A DNA stretch of 64,000 bases from Streptantibioticus rubrisoli. GTDB lineage: Bacteria > Actinomycetota > Actinomycetes > Streptomycetales > Streptomycetaceae. The stretch is from positions 62,001 to 126,000 of the forward strand of contig NZ_JANFNH010000003.1 in NCBI RefSeq assembly GCF_024436055.1, read 5' to 3'. Within the stretch, counting starts at the first letter, position 1. Every line of letters begins with the position of its first letter. Positions 17,059 through 26,761 of this stretch are shown piece after piece. The notes under the pieces were generated by a model that did no database searches, was not told the DNA's origin, and was given only the letters and a program-made list of their open reading frames with translations. A program made the position numbers and the translations under genes.

Positions 17059-18114
17059 ATGCACCACGACCCCGGACACAGCCCACGGCGGGTGAGCCGC
17101 CGTGCGGTTCTCGGGACCATCGCAGGCGTGGCCGCCACCGCCGCGGCGGGCGGATACGCCTGGGACCGCCTCGGCGGCGGGAACGACAGCGGGACGGGCG
17201 GTGGTGCGCACCCCACCGGCGGCTACGGCTTCGAGCGGCTGTCCGCCCCGGACCGCACCGTGGTACGGGCCGCCGACGGCGCCACGCTCGCCACCTTCAC
17301 CGACGGCGCGCGTACCGCCGTGCTCACCGGGCCCTCCCGCCGTTTCACCGAGCCGCGGACCACCGCGGCCGTGGTGACCACCGACGCCTGGGTGAGGGTG
17401 CTGCCCCACGAGTGGCGGCAGGGCATGGAGAAGTCCGCCTGGTTCCGGGGCTGGTTCGCCAAGGCGCTCGGCGACACCAGTCCCGATGTCTTCGCGGTGG
17501 CGTTCCAGTACAGCAGCGCCGGGGCCCCCGACAAGTACAACGCCTCCGGCGTGCGCTACGCGGGAACCGCGCACTTCGGCCCGCGCAACACCAACGTCAG
17601 CAACCCGATGGACTTCGCCTACCACGACGAACAGTCCGACTTCTACGACTACCTGGGCATTCCCTGGACCTTTCCGGACGGCACCCGAGCCGACCCGCGG
17701 CAGGCCCGCTACGGCGACGTCGACTGCTCCGGTTTCCAACGCCTGGTGTGGGGCTACCGAATGGGCCTGCCCCTGCACAACACCAACGCCGCGGGTGCGG
17801 GCCTGCCGCGCCGCGCCTTCGCCATCGCCGCCTACGGTCCCGGCTGCCTGCTGATCCCCGACACCGGGCGGCAGCCGACCGACCTCAGCGTCCTGCAACC
17901 CGGGGACCTGGTCTTCTTCGCCATCATCAAGTCCAATCCGAAGCTGATCGACCACTGCGGCATGTATCTGGGACTGGACGACCGGGGCCGCCACCGCTTC
18001 TACTCCAGCCGCTCCGCCGCCAACGGCCCGACCATGGGCGACAAGTCCGGCCACGCGCTGCTGGACGGCACCGACTTCTACGCCCGCGGCTTCCGTACCG
18101 CCCGCCGCCTGTGA
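17059..18114 (+). CDS. Tat-exported NlpC/P60-type hydrolase
   Basis: The protein has 351 residues. It begins with a twin-arginine signal (VSRRAVLGTIAGVAATAAAG, residues 14-33). The C-terminal domain shows NlpC/P60 features: the cysteine in DVDCSGFQRLVW (C223), LQPGDLVFF, and the histidine in DHCGMYLG (H299). The family cleaves gamma-D-glutamyl or related amide bonds outside the membrane. Its place right after pgsC suggests that it trims, releases or anchors the gamma-linked polymer, the role PgdS or CapD plays elsewhere. The middle region (40-210) is not recognised and may bind the polymer. Confidence 0.82.
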   Translation: MHHDPGHSPRRVSRRAVLGTIAGVAATAAAGGYAWDRLGGGNDSGTGGGAHPTGGYGFERLSAPDRTVVRAADGATLATFTDGARTAVLTGPSRRFTEPRTTAAVVTTDAWVRVLPHEWRQGMEKSAWFRGWFAKALGDTSPDVFAVAFQYSSAGAPDKYNASGVRYAGTAHFGPRNTNVSNPMDFAYHDEQSDFYDYLGIPWTFPDGTRADPRQARYGDVDCSGFQRLVWGYRMGLPLHNTNAAGAGLPRRAFAIAAYGPGCLLIPDTGRQPTDLSVLQPGDLVFFAIIKSNPKLIDHCGMYLGLDDRGRHRFYSSRSAANGPTMGDKSGHALLDGTDFYARGFRTARRL

Positions 18115-18168
18115 CGGCCCTTCACCTCCGCCCCCGCTGACCCGACCCGTACCTTAGAGGGACCCGCC

Positions 18169-20073
18169 ATGGCCACCATCCCCGCAGCCAAGCCCACCGG
18201 CGCGCACCGCCGCCACCGGGCCGCGCCCCGCCGCTTCCGTCGGCGGGAAGCCGTCCTGCGCTGGGAGCGCCCGGCCCTGGCGGCGGTGCTCGCCCTCGCC
18301 GCGGTGCTGTACGCCTGGGGCATCGGGCACGCCGCGATCCACCCCTACTACAGCGCCGCCATACGGTCGATGGCCACCAGTTGGCGTGCCTTCCTCTTCG
18401 GCGGGCTCGACCCCAGCGGTTCGATCACCATCGACAAGCTTCCCGGCGCCTTCTGGCCCGACGCCGTCGCCGTCTGGCTCTTCGGCCCGCACAGTTGGGC
18501 GGCCGCGCTCCCGCAGGTCGTCGAAGGCGTGCTCACCGTCTATCTGCTGCACCGCGTCGTGCGCGCCTGGGCGGGGCCGCTCGCCGCGCTGATCGCCGCA
18601 CTGGTGCTCACCCTCACCCCGGTCACCGTGGTCCTCAACCGGGCCACCATCCCGGACACCGCGCTCACCCTGCTGCTGGTCGCGGCCGCCGGCGCGCTGC
18701 AGAAGGCCGTGCGCACCGGGCGGTTGCTGCCGCTGATCACTTGCGGGATCTGGGTCGGGCTGGCCTTCCAGACGAAGATGCTGCAGGCCTGGCTGGTGCT
18801 GCCGGTCTTCGGCGCCGTATACCAACTCGCCGCCCCTGGCGCGCCGTTGAAGCGGGCGGTGCGCGTCCTGCTGGGCGGCATGACGGCCCTGGCCGTCTCC
18901 TGCTTCTGGATGCTGATCGCCTGGGCGACGCCGACCGCCGACCGCCCGTACCTTGACGGGACGTCCAACAACAACCCGTTCAGCCTGGTCTTCGGCTACA
19001 ACGGCCTGAGCCGCTTCGGTAGCAACCCCACCGCGTTCGGGGCCGTCCCGGGCACCGCCGCCAGCCGGACCACCGGCAACACCGGCTGGGGAATGCTGGT
19101 CAACCACACCATCGGCCCGCAGGTCGCCTGGTTCCTGCCGCTCGCCGTGCTCTCCCTGGTGCTGGGCTTGGTGTGGCGCGCGCGTCTGCCGCGCACCGAC
19201 CTGCTGCGCGCGGGGTTCGTGCTGTGGGGCGGCTGGTTGGTGGTCCACGCCGTGGTGTTCAGCGTCTCCAACGGCAACCACGCCTACTACACCGCCGTCA
19301 TCGCACCGGCGCTCGCCGCGCTCGCCGGTGCCGGGCTCGCCGTCTTCTGGACGGAGTACGACAGCGGCGGAGCCCGGCGACCGGTGCTGCCCGGCGCGAT
19401 CGTGCTGACGGTGGTGTGGGCCCTGGTGCTCGACTGGCCGAGCGGGTTCGTCTCCCGGTCGCTGCCGGTCGCCGTGATGCTCGCGCTGTGCGGCGCGTTG
19501 GGTCTGTGGATACGGGGGGCGTGCACCTCCCGGCGGCTGGTGCACGGTGCGCTGGCGTGCGGTGTGGCGGCCACGCTGGTCGTACCGGCCGGGTGGGCCG
19601 TCTGCAGCCTCGACCCGCGCTACGCCGGCGCCTCCACCTCGCCGGTGGCCGGTCCGGTCGGCACCGCCTACGCCGACCTGGTCCGCCACCGCGCCAAGGT
19701 CAGCACCATCGGGCTCGACCGGCCGTCCGCCCGCGACCGAGCGGTGCTCGACTACCTCACCGCGCACCGCCAGGGCGAGAAGTACCTGCTCGCCACGCAG
19801 GCCGCGTACACCGCCGAACCGCTGCTGCGCGCCACGTCCCAACCCATGCTCGTCATGGGCGGATTCACCGGGCGCACCCCCTTCCCCACCGCCCAGCAGT
19901 TCGGCGAACTGGTCGCCACTCACCAGCTGCGCTACGCGATGCTCACCACCCAGCGCTCCACCACCCCCGCCAGCACCTGGGTCAAGGCCAACTGCAGCCG
20001 GGTTCCCCCCACCGCCTACGGCCGTACCACCAACGGAAGTTTCACCCTCTACGACTGCCGACCCATCGGGTGA
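18169..20073 (+). CDS. GT39-like membrane glycosyltransferase
   Basis: The protein has 634 residues with about twelve transmembrane helices. The first outside loop holds HPYYSAAIRSM and LDPSGSITIDKLPG, the acidic catalytic region seen in ArnT/PMT-like mannosyl- or aminoarabinosyl-transferases of actinomycetes. Such enzymes move a sugar from a polyprenyl-phosphate carrier to an outside acceptor. It follows the NlpC/P60 gene by 54 bases in the same direction, so the acceptor may be the gamma-linked polymer, the cell wall or an exported protein of this locus. A basic cytoplasmic N-terminus precedes helix 1. Confidence 0.82.
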   Translation: MATIPAAKPTGAHRRHRAAPRRFRRREAVLRWERPALAAVLALAAVLYAWGIGHAAIHPYYSAAIRSMATSWRAFLFGGLDPSGSITIDKLPGAFWPDAVAVWLFGPHSWAAALPQVVEGVLTVYLLHRVVRAWAGPLAALIAALVLTLTPVTVVLNRATIPDTALTLLLVAAAGALQKAVRTGRLLPLITCGIWVGLAFQTKMLQAWLVLPVFGAVYQLAAPGAPLKRAVRVLLGGMTALAVSCFWMLIAWATPTADRPYLDGTSNNNPFSLVFGYNGLSRFGSNPTAFGAVPGTAASRTTGNTGWGMLVNHTIGPQVAWFLPLAVLSLVLGLVWRARLPRTDLLRAGFVLWGGWLVVHAVVFSVSNGNHAYYTAVIAPALAALAGAGLAVFWTEYDSGGARRPVLPGAIVLTVVWALVLDWPSGFVSRSLPVAVMLALCGALGLWIRGACTSRRLVHGALACGVAATLVVPAGWAVCSLDPRYAGASTSPVAGPVGTAYADLVRHRAKVSTIGLDRPSARDRAVLDYLTAHRQGEKYLLATQAAYTAEPLLRATSQPMLVMGGFTGRTPFPTAQQFGELVATHQLRYAMLTTQRSTTPASTWVKANCSRVPPTAYGRTTNGSFTLYDCRPIG

Positions 20074-20246
20074 GCCCGTTCAGCCAAGAGGAGCGGGCGC
20101 GCTTGAACCATCGGAAAGCCCGCGACGTACAAGGCGGTTGGAGCGCCGTCGCGGGGCTGACGAACATGTGTGAGCGGTGTGACGGTACGGTGTGCGGCAG
20201 TCGATCGCCGGTCGTTGCGATCGCGGACCACCAAGGGGGTTTCTCC

Positions 20247-21581
20247 ATGTCGCTACACCGCCGTCCGCGCCGCCGCGGCAGCGTGCTCTCCAGAGCCGTG
20301 GGCACGGCAGGAGCGCTGGCCGTCGTCCTGGGCGCGGGGATAGCGCCCGCGTCGGCCGCCGCGAAGGCGCCCGGCAAGACCACGCCCACCGCCACGGGGG
20401 TCTCGCCCGACGAGGACGTGCCCTGGGCGCCCGTCCACGATGCGGCACCGCTGCCGCACGGGCGCGTCCACCCAGCCGTCACCGACGGCCGCAAGGATGC
20501 CGCGCTCCAGCTCAACCTCCCCGCGCCGACCGGGCGTTACCGGGTGGGGACGGTCAGCCTCCACCTCGTCGACAAGTCCCGTAGGGACCCGTACGCGCTC
20601 GGCGACCAGCCGCGCGAGGTGATGACGACGCTCTGGTACCCGGCCGCCGCCACCTCCGGGCACTACCAGGCGCCGTGGATGCCGTCGGTCTCCGGTGCCC
20701 ACTTCCTCGCCTCCCAGGGACTGACGCCGCAGGAGGTGGCCCTGCCGACAACCGCTGGGCATGTCCTCGCCCCGGTCGACACCAAGCTCGGCAAGCTGCC
20801 CGTCCTGCTCTACTCCACCGGGCTGCACTCGGACCGCGCGATGGGTACCGCGCTCGCCGAGGACCTCGCCAGCCGTGGCTACCTCGTCGTCACCGTCGAC
20901 CACACCCACGACGCCAACGAGGTGGAGTTCCCCGGCGGGCGGCTTGAGGTCGCGACCATGCCGCCCGACGCGGACTTCCTCGACGTGCGCGCCGCTGACA
21001 TCCACTTCGTCATCAACCAGCTCGCCACGCTCGCCAAGGGCGGCAACCCGGACGTCGACCACGCCAGGCTGCCCGCCGGGCTGTCGCAGGCGGTGGACAT
21101 GTCCCGCATCGGGATGTTCGGCTGGTCGCTGGGCGGCGGGGCGGTCGACACCGCCATGCAGCTCGACCACCGCATCGCCGCGGGCGCCGACCTGGACGGC
21201 CAGTTCTTCGGCTCGGCACCGCGCAAGGACCTGGACCGCCCCTTCATGCTCTTCAGCTCCGGCACCCACAACCGCAACGACGACGGGTCGTGGCGCACGC
21301 TGTGGTCGCACCTGACCGGGTACCGGGTCGACATCCAACTCCAGGGCTCGGCGCACCTGTCGTTCAGCGACAACGAGGCGTTGGCGCCGCAGGAGGCGGG
21401 CCTGCTCGGGATCTCGCAGGACCAGCTCCAGCAGGCGTACGGCACGATCGACCCGAACCGCGCGATCGAGATCCAGCGCGTCTACCTCGCCGCCTTCTTC
21501 GACCAGGAGCTGCTCCACAAGCACAGCACGCTCCTCAACGGTCCCAACAAGCAGTACTCCGAGATCAACTTCGTCCGTTGA
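20247..21581 (+). CDS. Secreted alpha/beta hydrolase, PAF-acetylhydrolase-like
   Basis: The protein has 444 residues. A Sec-type signal peptide (RSVLSRAVGTAG-like core then APASAAA, about residues 10-38) is followed by an alpha/beta hydrolase. The nucleophile is S294 in GWSLGGG, with LYSTGLHSDRAM forming the oxyanion strand and a GSAHLSFSD histidine near residue 370. The layout matches platelet-activating-factor acetylhydrolase-like esterases of Streptomyces. The ATG at 20247 has an AAGGGGG ribosome site; the long upstream open frame is a shadow of the glycosyltransferase gene. It may act on acyl groups of the surface material made by the preceding genes, or be independent. Confidence 0.82.
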   Translation: MSLHRRPRRRGSVLSRAVGTAGALAVVLGAGIAPASAAAKAPGKTTPTATGVSPDEDVPWAPVHDAAPLPHGRVHPAVTDGRKDAALQLNLPAPTGRYRVGTVSLHLVDKSRRDPYALGDQPREVMTTLWYPAAATSGHYQAPWMPSVSGAHFLASQGLTPQEVALPTTAGHVLAPVDTKLGKLPVLLYSTGLHSDRAMGTALAEDLASRGYLVVTVDHTHDANEVEFPGGRLEVATMPPDADFLDVRAADIHFVINQLATLAKGGNPDVDHARLPAGLSQAVDMSRIGMFGWSLGGGAVDTAMQLDHRIAAGADLDGQFFGSAPRKDLDRPFMLFSSGTHNRNDDGSWRTLWSHLTGYRVDIQLQGSAHLSFSDNEALAPQEAGLLGISQDQLQQAYGTIDPNRAIEIQRVYLAAFFDQELLHKHSTLLNGPNKQYSEINFVR

Positions 21582-21703
21582 TCCCCGCACCGCGAAGGTG
21601 CCGCCCCCGGCGTCCCGATCCGCTTCCGGGCGTGACGATGGCCCCGGCGGCCGGTTGCCCACCGGCCGACCCGGGCCCTCCCACACCAGCCGCTCACGGC
21701 GCG

Positions 21704-21743
21704 CGCATGGGTACCGCGCCGTGCGGTGCGCGGTACCCATGCG
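21704..21743. terminator. Bidirectional terminator between the hydrolase and griH-like genes
   Basis: Perfect 16-base stem (21704-21719 with 21728-21743) and an 8-base loop, between two convergent genes. Confidence 0.75.
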
Positions 21744-21783
21744 GGGGTGCGGGGGAATGCCGCCGTACCGGTGGCCGTGCGGT

Positions 21784-22887
21784 CTACTTCTCCAGGCAGA
21801 ACTCGTTGATCGGGTAACCCACATGCCGGTCCGCGGTGGGCAGATAGCCCAGGACCTTGTCGCCAGGCTTGAGTTCGGTGCTGTTGAGCACCGCGCCGCC
21901 CGGGCCGAGGACCCGCACGTGCCAGTCGTCCTGCAGGATCAGGTTGACCTTCTGCCCGCCCGGCGCCACCGCGTCGATCGAGATCAGCGGACGCGACTCG
22001 ATCTTCACCCGGCCCACGGTGACCACCCGGGTCTGGCCCTTGACGTCCACCGCCAGCAGCTTGCTGCCCGCCTTGAGCTCGCTGAGGTAGTTGGTCCGGC
22101 TGTTCTCGCCCGAGACCGTGTAGGAGTGGATCGCACCCGCGTTCACCCGGAACGGGCGGGTCGGCATGTAGGGCAGCGGGTGGGTCTCGCTGACACACAG
22201 GATCATGCCCTTGGAGTGCGAGCCGACGAGAATGCCCTCGTCCTCGCGGAAGTGCGAGCAGGTGTCGACGCAGGCCCGCTCTCCCATGCCGATGTGCTCG
22301 GTGCGGACCACCTCCAGCTCCACCAGGTTCAGCTCGCCCGGCTGGGCCTCGGCGGCCATCTTGAGCGCGGTCGCGTCGCCCACCGCGGTCGGGGCCATCA
22401 TCACGCCCTCCGAGCCGTGCTCCAGCACGCCGAAGATGATCTCCGCCTCCTCCACGTCCTTGGCGACGGTGATGATGTTGCCGGTGGACTGCGCGGCGGC
22501 CGCGATGACGATCTCCAGCGGGATCTTGGTGGGGTCGCGGAAGAGCAGCAGGCTCCACTGCTCGGTCCGCGCCGACTCGCAGGCGTCCTCCAGCGTTTCC
22601 GCGTCGATGATCTCGACGAAGCGGCCGAACTCGATGGTCGGGTGCGCCTTGGCGAGTTCGGCGCGGTTGCCCTGGCCGGGGCTCAGGATGACCACGTCCG
22701 CGGGGGCCAGTTCCGCGGGCAACTCCTTGCCCTGCGGCAGGAAGACCTTCTTCACGGTGGGCGGAAGGCCCTTGAGGTCCGCGAGGTTGGACGCGACGAT
22801 CCCGTCGACGCGCTGGTGCACGGCCTCCTCGATGATTGCCTTCTTCGCGCTCTTGGCGGCGCGGATGTCCAGCCAGGACAGCTTCAC
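21784..22887 (-). CDS. griH: 3-Dehydroquinate synthase II family enzyme, GriH-like
   Basis: The protein has 367 residues, collinear with the archaeal-type dehydroquinate synthases and GriH of grixazone biosynthesis. Conserved stretches include MKLSWLDIR at the start, KDVEEAEIIFGVLEHGSEGV mid-protein and SHSKGMILCVSETHPLPYMP. GriH turns the C7 ADH-type sugar acid made by GriI into 3-amino-4-hydroxybenzoate. The GTG start has AAGGAG eight bases upstream. It lies 69 bases after the griI-like gene, the order known from gri, nsp and related clusters. A primary-metabolic AroB role is unlikely, because bacteria use the unrelated AroB and the partner GriI is adjacent. Confidence 0.88.
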   Translation of the reverse strand: MKLSWLDIRAAKSAKKAIIEEAVHQRVDGIVASNLADLKGLPPTVKKVFLPQGKELPAELAPADVVILSPGQGNRAELAKAHPTIEFGRFVEIIDAETLEDACESARTEQWSLLLFRDPTKIPLEIVIAAAAQSTGNIITVAKDVEEAEIIFGVLEHGSEGVMMAPTAVGDATALKMAAEAQPGELNLVELEVVRTEHIGMGERACVDTCSHFREDEGILVGSHSKGMILCVSETHPLPYMPTRPFRVNAGAIHSYTVSGENSRTNYLSELKAGSKLLAVDVKGQTRVVTVGRVKIESRPLISIDAVAPGGQKVNLILQDDWHVRVLGPGGAVLNSTELKPGDKVLGYLPTADRHVGYPINEFCLEK

Positions 22888-22956
22888 GGATGACTCCTTG
22901 TGATGAGGGTGCGGTGGAGCGGAGTGAGCGGGGTGGGGTGCGAACGGGCCGAGGGC

Positions 22957-23781
22957 TCAGTTGAGTGCGGCGACTTCGGCCGCGAGCACCCCGGCCGGGG
23001 CGAGAGCCACCTCCTGGTGGATCACGGCTGCCACCCGGCGGGCCATGGCGCCGGGGTCGGGCGCCTGGAAGACGTTGCGGCCCATGGCGACGCCGACCGC
23101 GCCGCCGCGCAGCGCGTCCTGGACGTAGGCCACGACCGCGTCGCCCGCCTCCCGGCGCGGTCCGCCGACCACCACCAGGGGGACCGGACAGGACCGGGAG
23201 ACGTCGGTCATCGCGGCCACCGAACCCACGTAGGGGACCTTGACCAGGTCCGCCCCGAGGTCCGCGGCGAGTTGGGCGGCGTGTGCCACCAGGCCGGGGT
23301 CCTGCGGATTGGTGATCTTCGGGCCGCGCGGGTACATCATCGCCAGCAACGGCATGTTCCACCGGTCGCAGGCGTCGGCGACCCGCGCCAGATCGCCGAC
23401 CTGTTGCGCTTCCGCGTCCGAGCCGACGTTGACGTGGACGCTCACCGCGTCGGCGCCCAGCCGCAGCGCCTCCTCGACCGTCGCCACCAGGTACTTGGCG
23501 TTGGGATCGGGGGCGTGCACGGTGCTCGCGCTGAGGTGGACGATCAGTGAGGTGTGGTCGAACCACGCGGAGTCGATGTAGCGGAGCACTCCTTTGTGGA
23601 CGACCACCGCGTCGACGTTGCTGGCGGCCAGTGTGCCGACGAGCCGGTCGAGCTCCTTTCGTCCGGCGATCGGGCCGTCCGTCACGGAATGGTCGAGCGG
23701 GACGATGAACAGCCGTTCCGGGTCGTGGTGATGGAGTCGCCGCAGGCGTATCCGGCGGGCAAACGAATCGTGGGACGGCAC
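22957..23781 (-). CDS. griI: DhnA-type class I aldolase, GriI-like
   Basis: The protein has 274 residues. The TIM-barrel signature [11 protein letters not shown] opens the catalytic part, and the Schiff-base lysine lies in [11 protein letters not shown]. GriI joins aspartate semialdehyde with dihydroxyacetone phosphate to give the precursor of 3-amino-4-hydroxybenzoate. The GTG at 23781 was chosen because AAAGGAGGG stands just upstream; a longer frame to 23838 lacks a ribosome site and homology. It shares a 174-base divergent promoter region with a pathway aspartokinase, which would supply its aspartate-derived substrate. Confidence 0.88.
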   Translation of the reverse strand: MPSHDSFARRIRLRRLHHHDPERLFIVPLDHSVTDGPIAGRKELDRLVGTLAASNVDAVVVHKGVLRYIDSAWFDHTSLIVHLSASTVHAPDPNAKYLVATVEEALRLGADAVSVHVNVGSDAEAQQVGDLARVADACDRWNMPLLAMMYPRGPKITNPQDPGLVAHAAQLAADLGADLVKVPYVGSVAAMTDVSRSCPVPLVVVGGPRREAGDAVVAYVQDALRGGAVGVAMGRNVFQAPDPGAMARRVAAVIHQEVALAPAGVLAAEVAALN

Positions 23782-23955
23782 TTTCCCTCCTTTCGGTCCG
23801 GGTTCTCGGCAATCAGGCTGCCGGTATCCGGTTATCACCCGCGTTTCACCTCGGTATCATTCGGAGAACCCAAGTCGCGGAAATTCCTTGGCGATTCCGG
23901 TAAACGTTTCCGGTGGGCACGGCAACCCCCGTACGTGACAACGCCTCAGTTCACG
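23782..23955. promoter_or_regulatory. Divergent promoter region, griI-like / aspartokinase
   Basis: AT-richer stretch with repeated GGTATC-type heptamers: CGGTATC at 23822-23828 and 23852-23858, and CGGTTATC at 23829-23836. Read on the minus strand these are GATACCG, close to the GATACGG heptamers in the griE/copC promoter, but they lack the strict 11-base phase. Confidence 0.4.
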
Positions 23956-25296
23956 ATGCCCGATATCCGTTCCATCCCCGCGGCCACCGTCCCGCCCGCC
24001 CGGCGCGGCTCACTGGTCGTGCAGAAGTACGGCGGCTCGTCCGTGGCCGATGCCGAAGGCATCATGCGGGTGGCCCGCCGCGTCGTGGCGACCCGGCGCG
24101 CGGGGGACGAGGTGGTGGTCGTGGTCTCCGCGATGGGCGACACCACCGACGAGCTGGTGGAGCTGGCCGCGCAGGTCTCACCCGACCCAGGTGGGCGCGA
24201 GTTCGACATGTTGCTCAGCGCGGGAGAACGGATCTCCATGGCCCTGCTGGCCATGGCGATCACGGCACTCGGCCATGAGGCCCGGTCGTTCACCGGCCGC
24301 CAGGCGGGAGTCATCACGGAGCCGGTGCACAACGGAGCCCGTATCGTCGAGATGGCACCCGACCGGATCCTCGCCGCCCTCGACGCGGGCAGCGTCCCGA
24401 TCGTGGCCGGATTCCAGGGCGTCGCGCGGGAGACCGACACCGTCACCACCTTGGGCCGGGGTGGCTCGGACACCACGGCGGTGGCCCTGGCCGCCGCGCT
24501 CGGCGCCCGGGTCTGCGAGATCTACACCGATGTGGACGGTGTCTTCACCGCCGACCCGCGGGTGGCAGGCAAGGCTCGGAAGATCGACGAGATCAGTGCC
24601 GTAGACATGCTGGAGCTGGCCTCTGCCGGCTCCAGGGTGCTGCTGGCGCGCTGTGTGGAGTACGCGCGCCGCCACCGCGTGCCCCTCCACGTCCGCTCGT
24701 CCTTCTCGGGACGCGACGGCACCTGGGTCCGTGACCGCCAACGATCGCCCGAACCCTCGGAACCACGGGAACCACGAGAAGGAGAAACGGAAGAGATGGA
24801 AGACGCGATCATCTCCGGTGTGGCCCACGACACTTCGGTGGCCCGGATCACCGTGCTCGACGTCCCCGAAGGGGCAGGCAACGCGATGCGGATCCTGCGG
24901 GCCGTCGCCGATGCCGGAATCCACCTCGACCTGTGGGCGCGCCACACCTCGACGCTCTCGTTCACCGTCCCCGAGGCGCACGGCAGGGCAGCCGTTGCCG
25001 CGCTGCGGCGGATGCGGGACGACATCGGGTTCCGCGACGTGCGCCATGACACCGCGGTCGGCAAGGTCTCCCTGGTGGGCGCGGGGATAGCAGCCGATCC
25101 CCGGGTGACGGCCCTGTTCTTCGAGGCCCTGGACACCGCGGGGGCCGAGGTGTTCATGGCGTCCACCGCCCAGGTCCGGATCACCGCGCTCACCCGCGAG
25201 GATGACATCGCCAAGGCGGTCCTCGCGCTGCACACCGCCTTCGGACTCGACAGCGACAGCGGCGAAGCCGTCGTCTATGCGGGCTCCGGCCGCTGA
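23956..25296 (+). CDS. Pathway-specific aspartokinase
   Basis: The protein has 446 residues. The kinase domain has the KYGGSS motif (24-29), the [12 protein letters not shown] aspartate-binding segment, [18 protein letters not shown] and [14 protein letters not shown]. Two ACT domains follow from about residue 280. The first ACT region reads [16 protein letters not shown], whereas the feedback-inhibited Streptomyces enzyme has a longer loop with a VVQNVS motif here. The inhibitor site is therefore shortened and altered, suggesting relaxed lysine/threonine inhibition. It would feed aspartate semialdehyde to the GriI-like aldolase. ATG 23956 is used; an in-frame GTG lies at 23935. Confidence 0.88.
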   Translation: MPDIRSIPAATVPPARRGSLVVQKYGGSSVADAEGIMRVARRVVATRRAGDEVVVVVSAMGDTTDELVELAAQVSPDPGGREFDMLLSAGERISMALLAMAITALGHEARSFTGRQAGVITEPVHNGARIVEMAPDRILAALDAGSVPIVAGFQGVARETDTVTTLGRGGSDTTAVALAAALGARVCEIYTDVDGVFTADPRVAGKARKIDEISAVDMLELASAGSRVLLARCVEYARRHRVPLHVRSSFSGRDGTWVRDRQRSPEPSEPREPREGETEEMEDAIISGVAHDTSVARITVLDVPEGAGNAMRILRAVADAGIHLDLWARHTSTLSFTVPEAHGRAAVAALRRMRDDIGFRDVRHDTAVGKVSLVGAGIAADPRVTALFFEALDTAGAEVFMASTAQVRITALTREDDIAKAVLALHTAFGLDSDSGEAVVYAGSGR

Positions 25297-25491
25297 TCAA
25301 CCACGAGGCAGCCCCGGCCAGTTGGTGCCGACACCCCTCGGCACCGCCGGGCATCTCGGGCGCGGCGTCGGTCCTCACCCGCCCACCGGGCAGGCGGGAC
25401 CGACGTTCGCGGGCGAGCACGGCTGCGGGGTTGACCGCGGCAGCGGCTGATCAGCGCTTCGTCGAAGATCCCGATCCGCTTCGAACGACGA

Positions 25492-25520
25492 CGTCCCGCT
25501 GCCCGAAAGGCAGCGGGACG
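25492..25520. terminator. Bidirectional terminator
   Basis: Perfect 12-base stem CGTCCCGCTGCC / GGCAGCGGGACG with loop CGAAA, between the convergent aspartokinase and griF-like genes. Confidence 0.8.
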
Positions 25521-25581
25521 CCCGGGGCGACCGGCGTTCACCTGGCCACCGGCAGCCCTGACACCTCAGTGGTGAAGCGGC

Positions 25582-26730
25582 TCAGGAGTCGTAGGTGTAG
25601 AAGGCGGTGTGGTCCACCACGTCCGCCGGGGTCATCGTCCGCCAGGGCTCCATCGGGGTGTGCAACCCCGGTACCTCGTCGGTCTCCTCGACCGGAAGGT
25701 AGTGCGGAACGTGCGGGTGGCGCTGCTGCCACACCGCCCAGCATCGGTCGATGAAGCAGTGGTGGAGGAAGAACAGCGGGTCGTTGGGGGAGGCGATGTA
25801 TCCCATGTGGCCGCCGGACCAACGATGACCGCGGCTGTGCAGCTTGGCGGTCCTCGGCTCCCACGGGAAGGTGACATAACCCTCCAGATGGTTGCGGAAG
25901 CTGTGGAACGGGGCCTCGCCGCCCGCCAGATGGTTGAACGGCTCCGAGTCGTACACCTTCAACGCCAGGGTGTCCTCCAACTCACGGGCGGTGGGCAGCC
26001 GGTCGATGTTGGCGCCCAGGTCCCGGGTGAGGAAGCGGCGGTCGTCCACCGAGTAGTGCCCGTTGAGGGCGGGAACGCCCTGCGGTACCACACTGGTGTT
26101 GATCCGCCAGCCGTTGGCGTGGGCGAACGGCCCGGTGACCACCATGCGGTCGCCCTTGCGGCCGTTGCCGCCCATGAAGTCGTCCGCCCACAGCGGTGAG
26201 TCGAGGGCCTGGTCGGTGGTCCAGTCCCAGTACGGCACGGACACGGTGGGATCGACGCTCTGCAACTCCCGCTCGAACTCCAGCAGGAACTGACGGTGCC
26301 ACGGCAGGAACCCAGGGCTGATGTGGCCGATCCGGACCCCCGACTCCTTGTTGCGGAAGTCGGTGGCGTTCATCGCCACATGGAGCGCCACCAACTCGTC
26401 GTAGCTGCCCCGCCGTTTGATCTCCAGCACCGCCTGGATGAAGCGGCGGCGCTCCTGCGCGGTCATCGCGAGATGGTTCTTGCGCACCGAACCGGCCGGT
26501 TCGCGCCGCCGTGGCGCCGTGGCGGCGCCGTCGTCGTTCGACGACCGGCGGGACCGCCACAACTCATGGGCGCTGATCAGGGCTTCGCCCGCCACCGCGG
26601 CCCCGGGGATCCGCGCCAGCCGCGCCAGCCTGGCCGCCCGGCCGCCCCGGGGCAGCGGCACGGGCTCCCCGGGCAGCGGCGGGGTCTGCGGTAGGGGGTC
26701 CAGATCGTGCTTCTTGCGTGCGGATCCCAT
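25582..26730 (-). CDS. griF: Tyrosinase-like o-aminophenol oxidase, GriF/NspF-like
   Basis: The protein has 382 residues. The CuA site is formed by LVALHVAMN, then [20 protein letters not shown]. The CuB site lies in HSRGH, GGHMG and [12 protein letters not shown]. Type-3 copper enzymes of this branch oxidise o-aminophenols: GriF makes o-quinone imines that couple to phenoxazinones, while NspF makes C-nitroso products. Which one applies cannot be read from sequence. The ATG at 26730 has GGAGGAG upstream. It lies 31 bases after its copper chaperone gene. The N-terminal 90 residues are Pro/Arg-rich and not conserved. Confidence 0.85.
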   Translation of the reverse strand: MGSARKKHDLDPLPQTPPLPGEPVPLPRGGRAARLARLARIPGAAVAGEALISAHELWRSRRSSNDDGAATAPRRREPAGSVRKNHLAMTAQERRRFIQAVLEIKRRGSYDELVALHVAMNATDFRNKESGVRIGHISPGFLPWHRQFLLEFERELQSVDPTVSVPYWDWTTDQALDSPLWADDFMGGNGRKGDRMVVTGPFAHANGWRINTSVVPQGVPALNGHYSVDDRRFLTRDLGANIDRLPTARELEDTLALKVYDSEPFNHLAGGEAPFHSFRNHLEGYVTFPWEPRTAKLHSRGHRWSGGHMGYIASPNDPLFFLHHCFIDRCWAVWQQRHPHVPHYLPVEETDEVPGLHTPMEPWRTMTPADVVDHTAFYTYDS

Positions 26731-26761
26731 CCTGCTCCTCCAGTGCGGTCCAGGGCGGTCG

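Noticed and set aside
19173-20246. Long N-terminal extension of the secreted hydrolase
   Set aside because: It is an out-of-frame reading of the glycosyltransferase; a signal peptide and ribosome site mark the start at 20247.
21784-22887. Housekeeping dehydroquinate synthase
   Set aside because: It belongs to the archaeal-type/GriH family and lies next to a GriI-like aldolase and a pathway aspartokinase.
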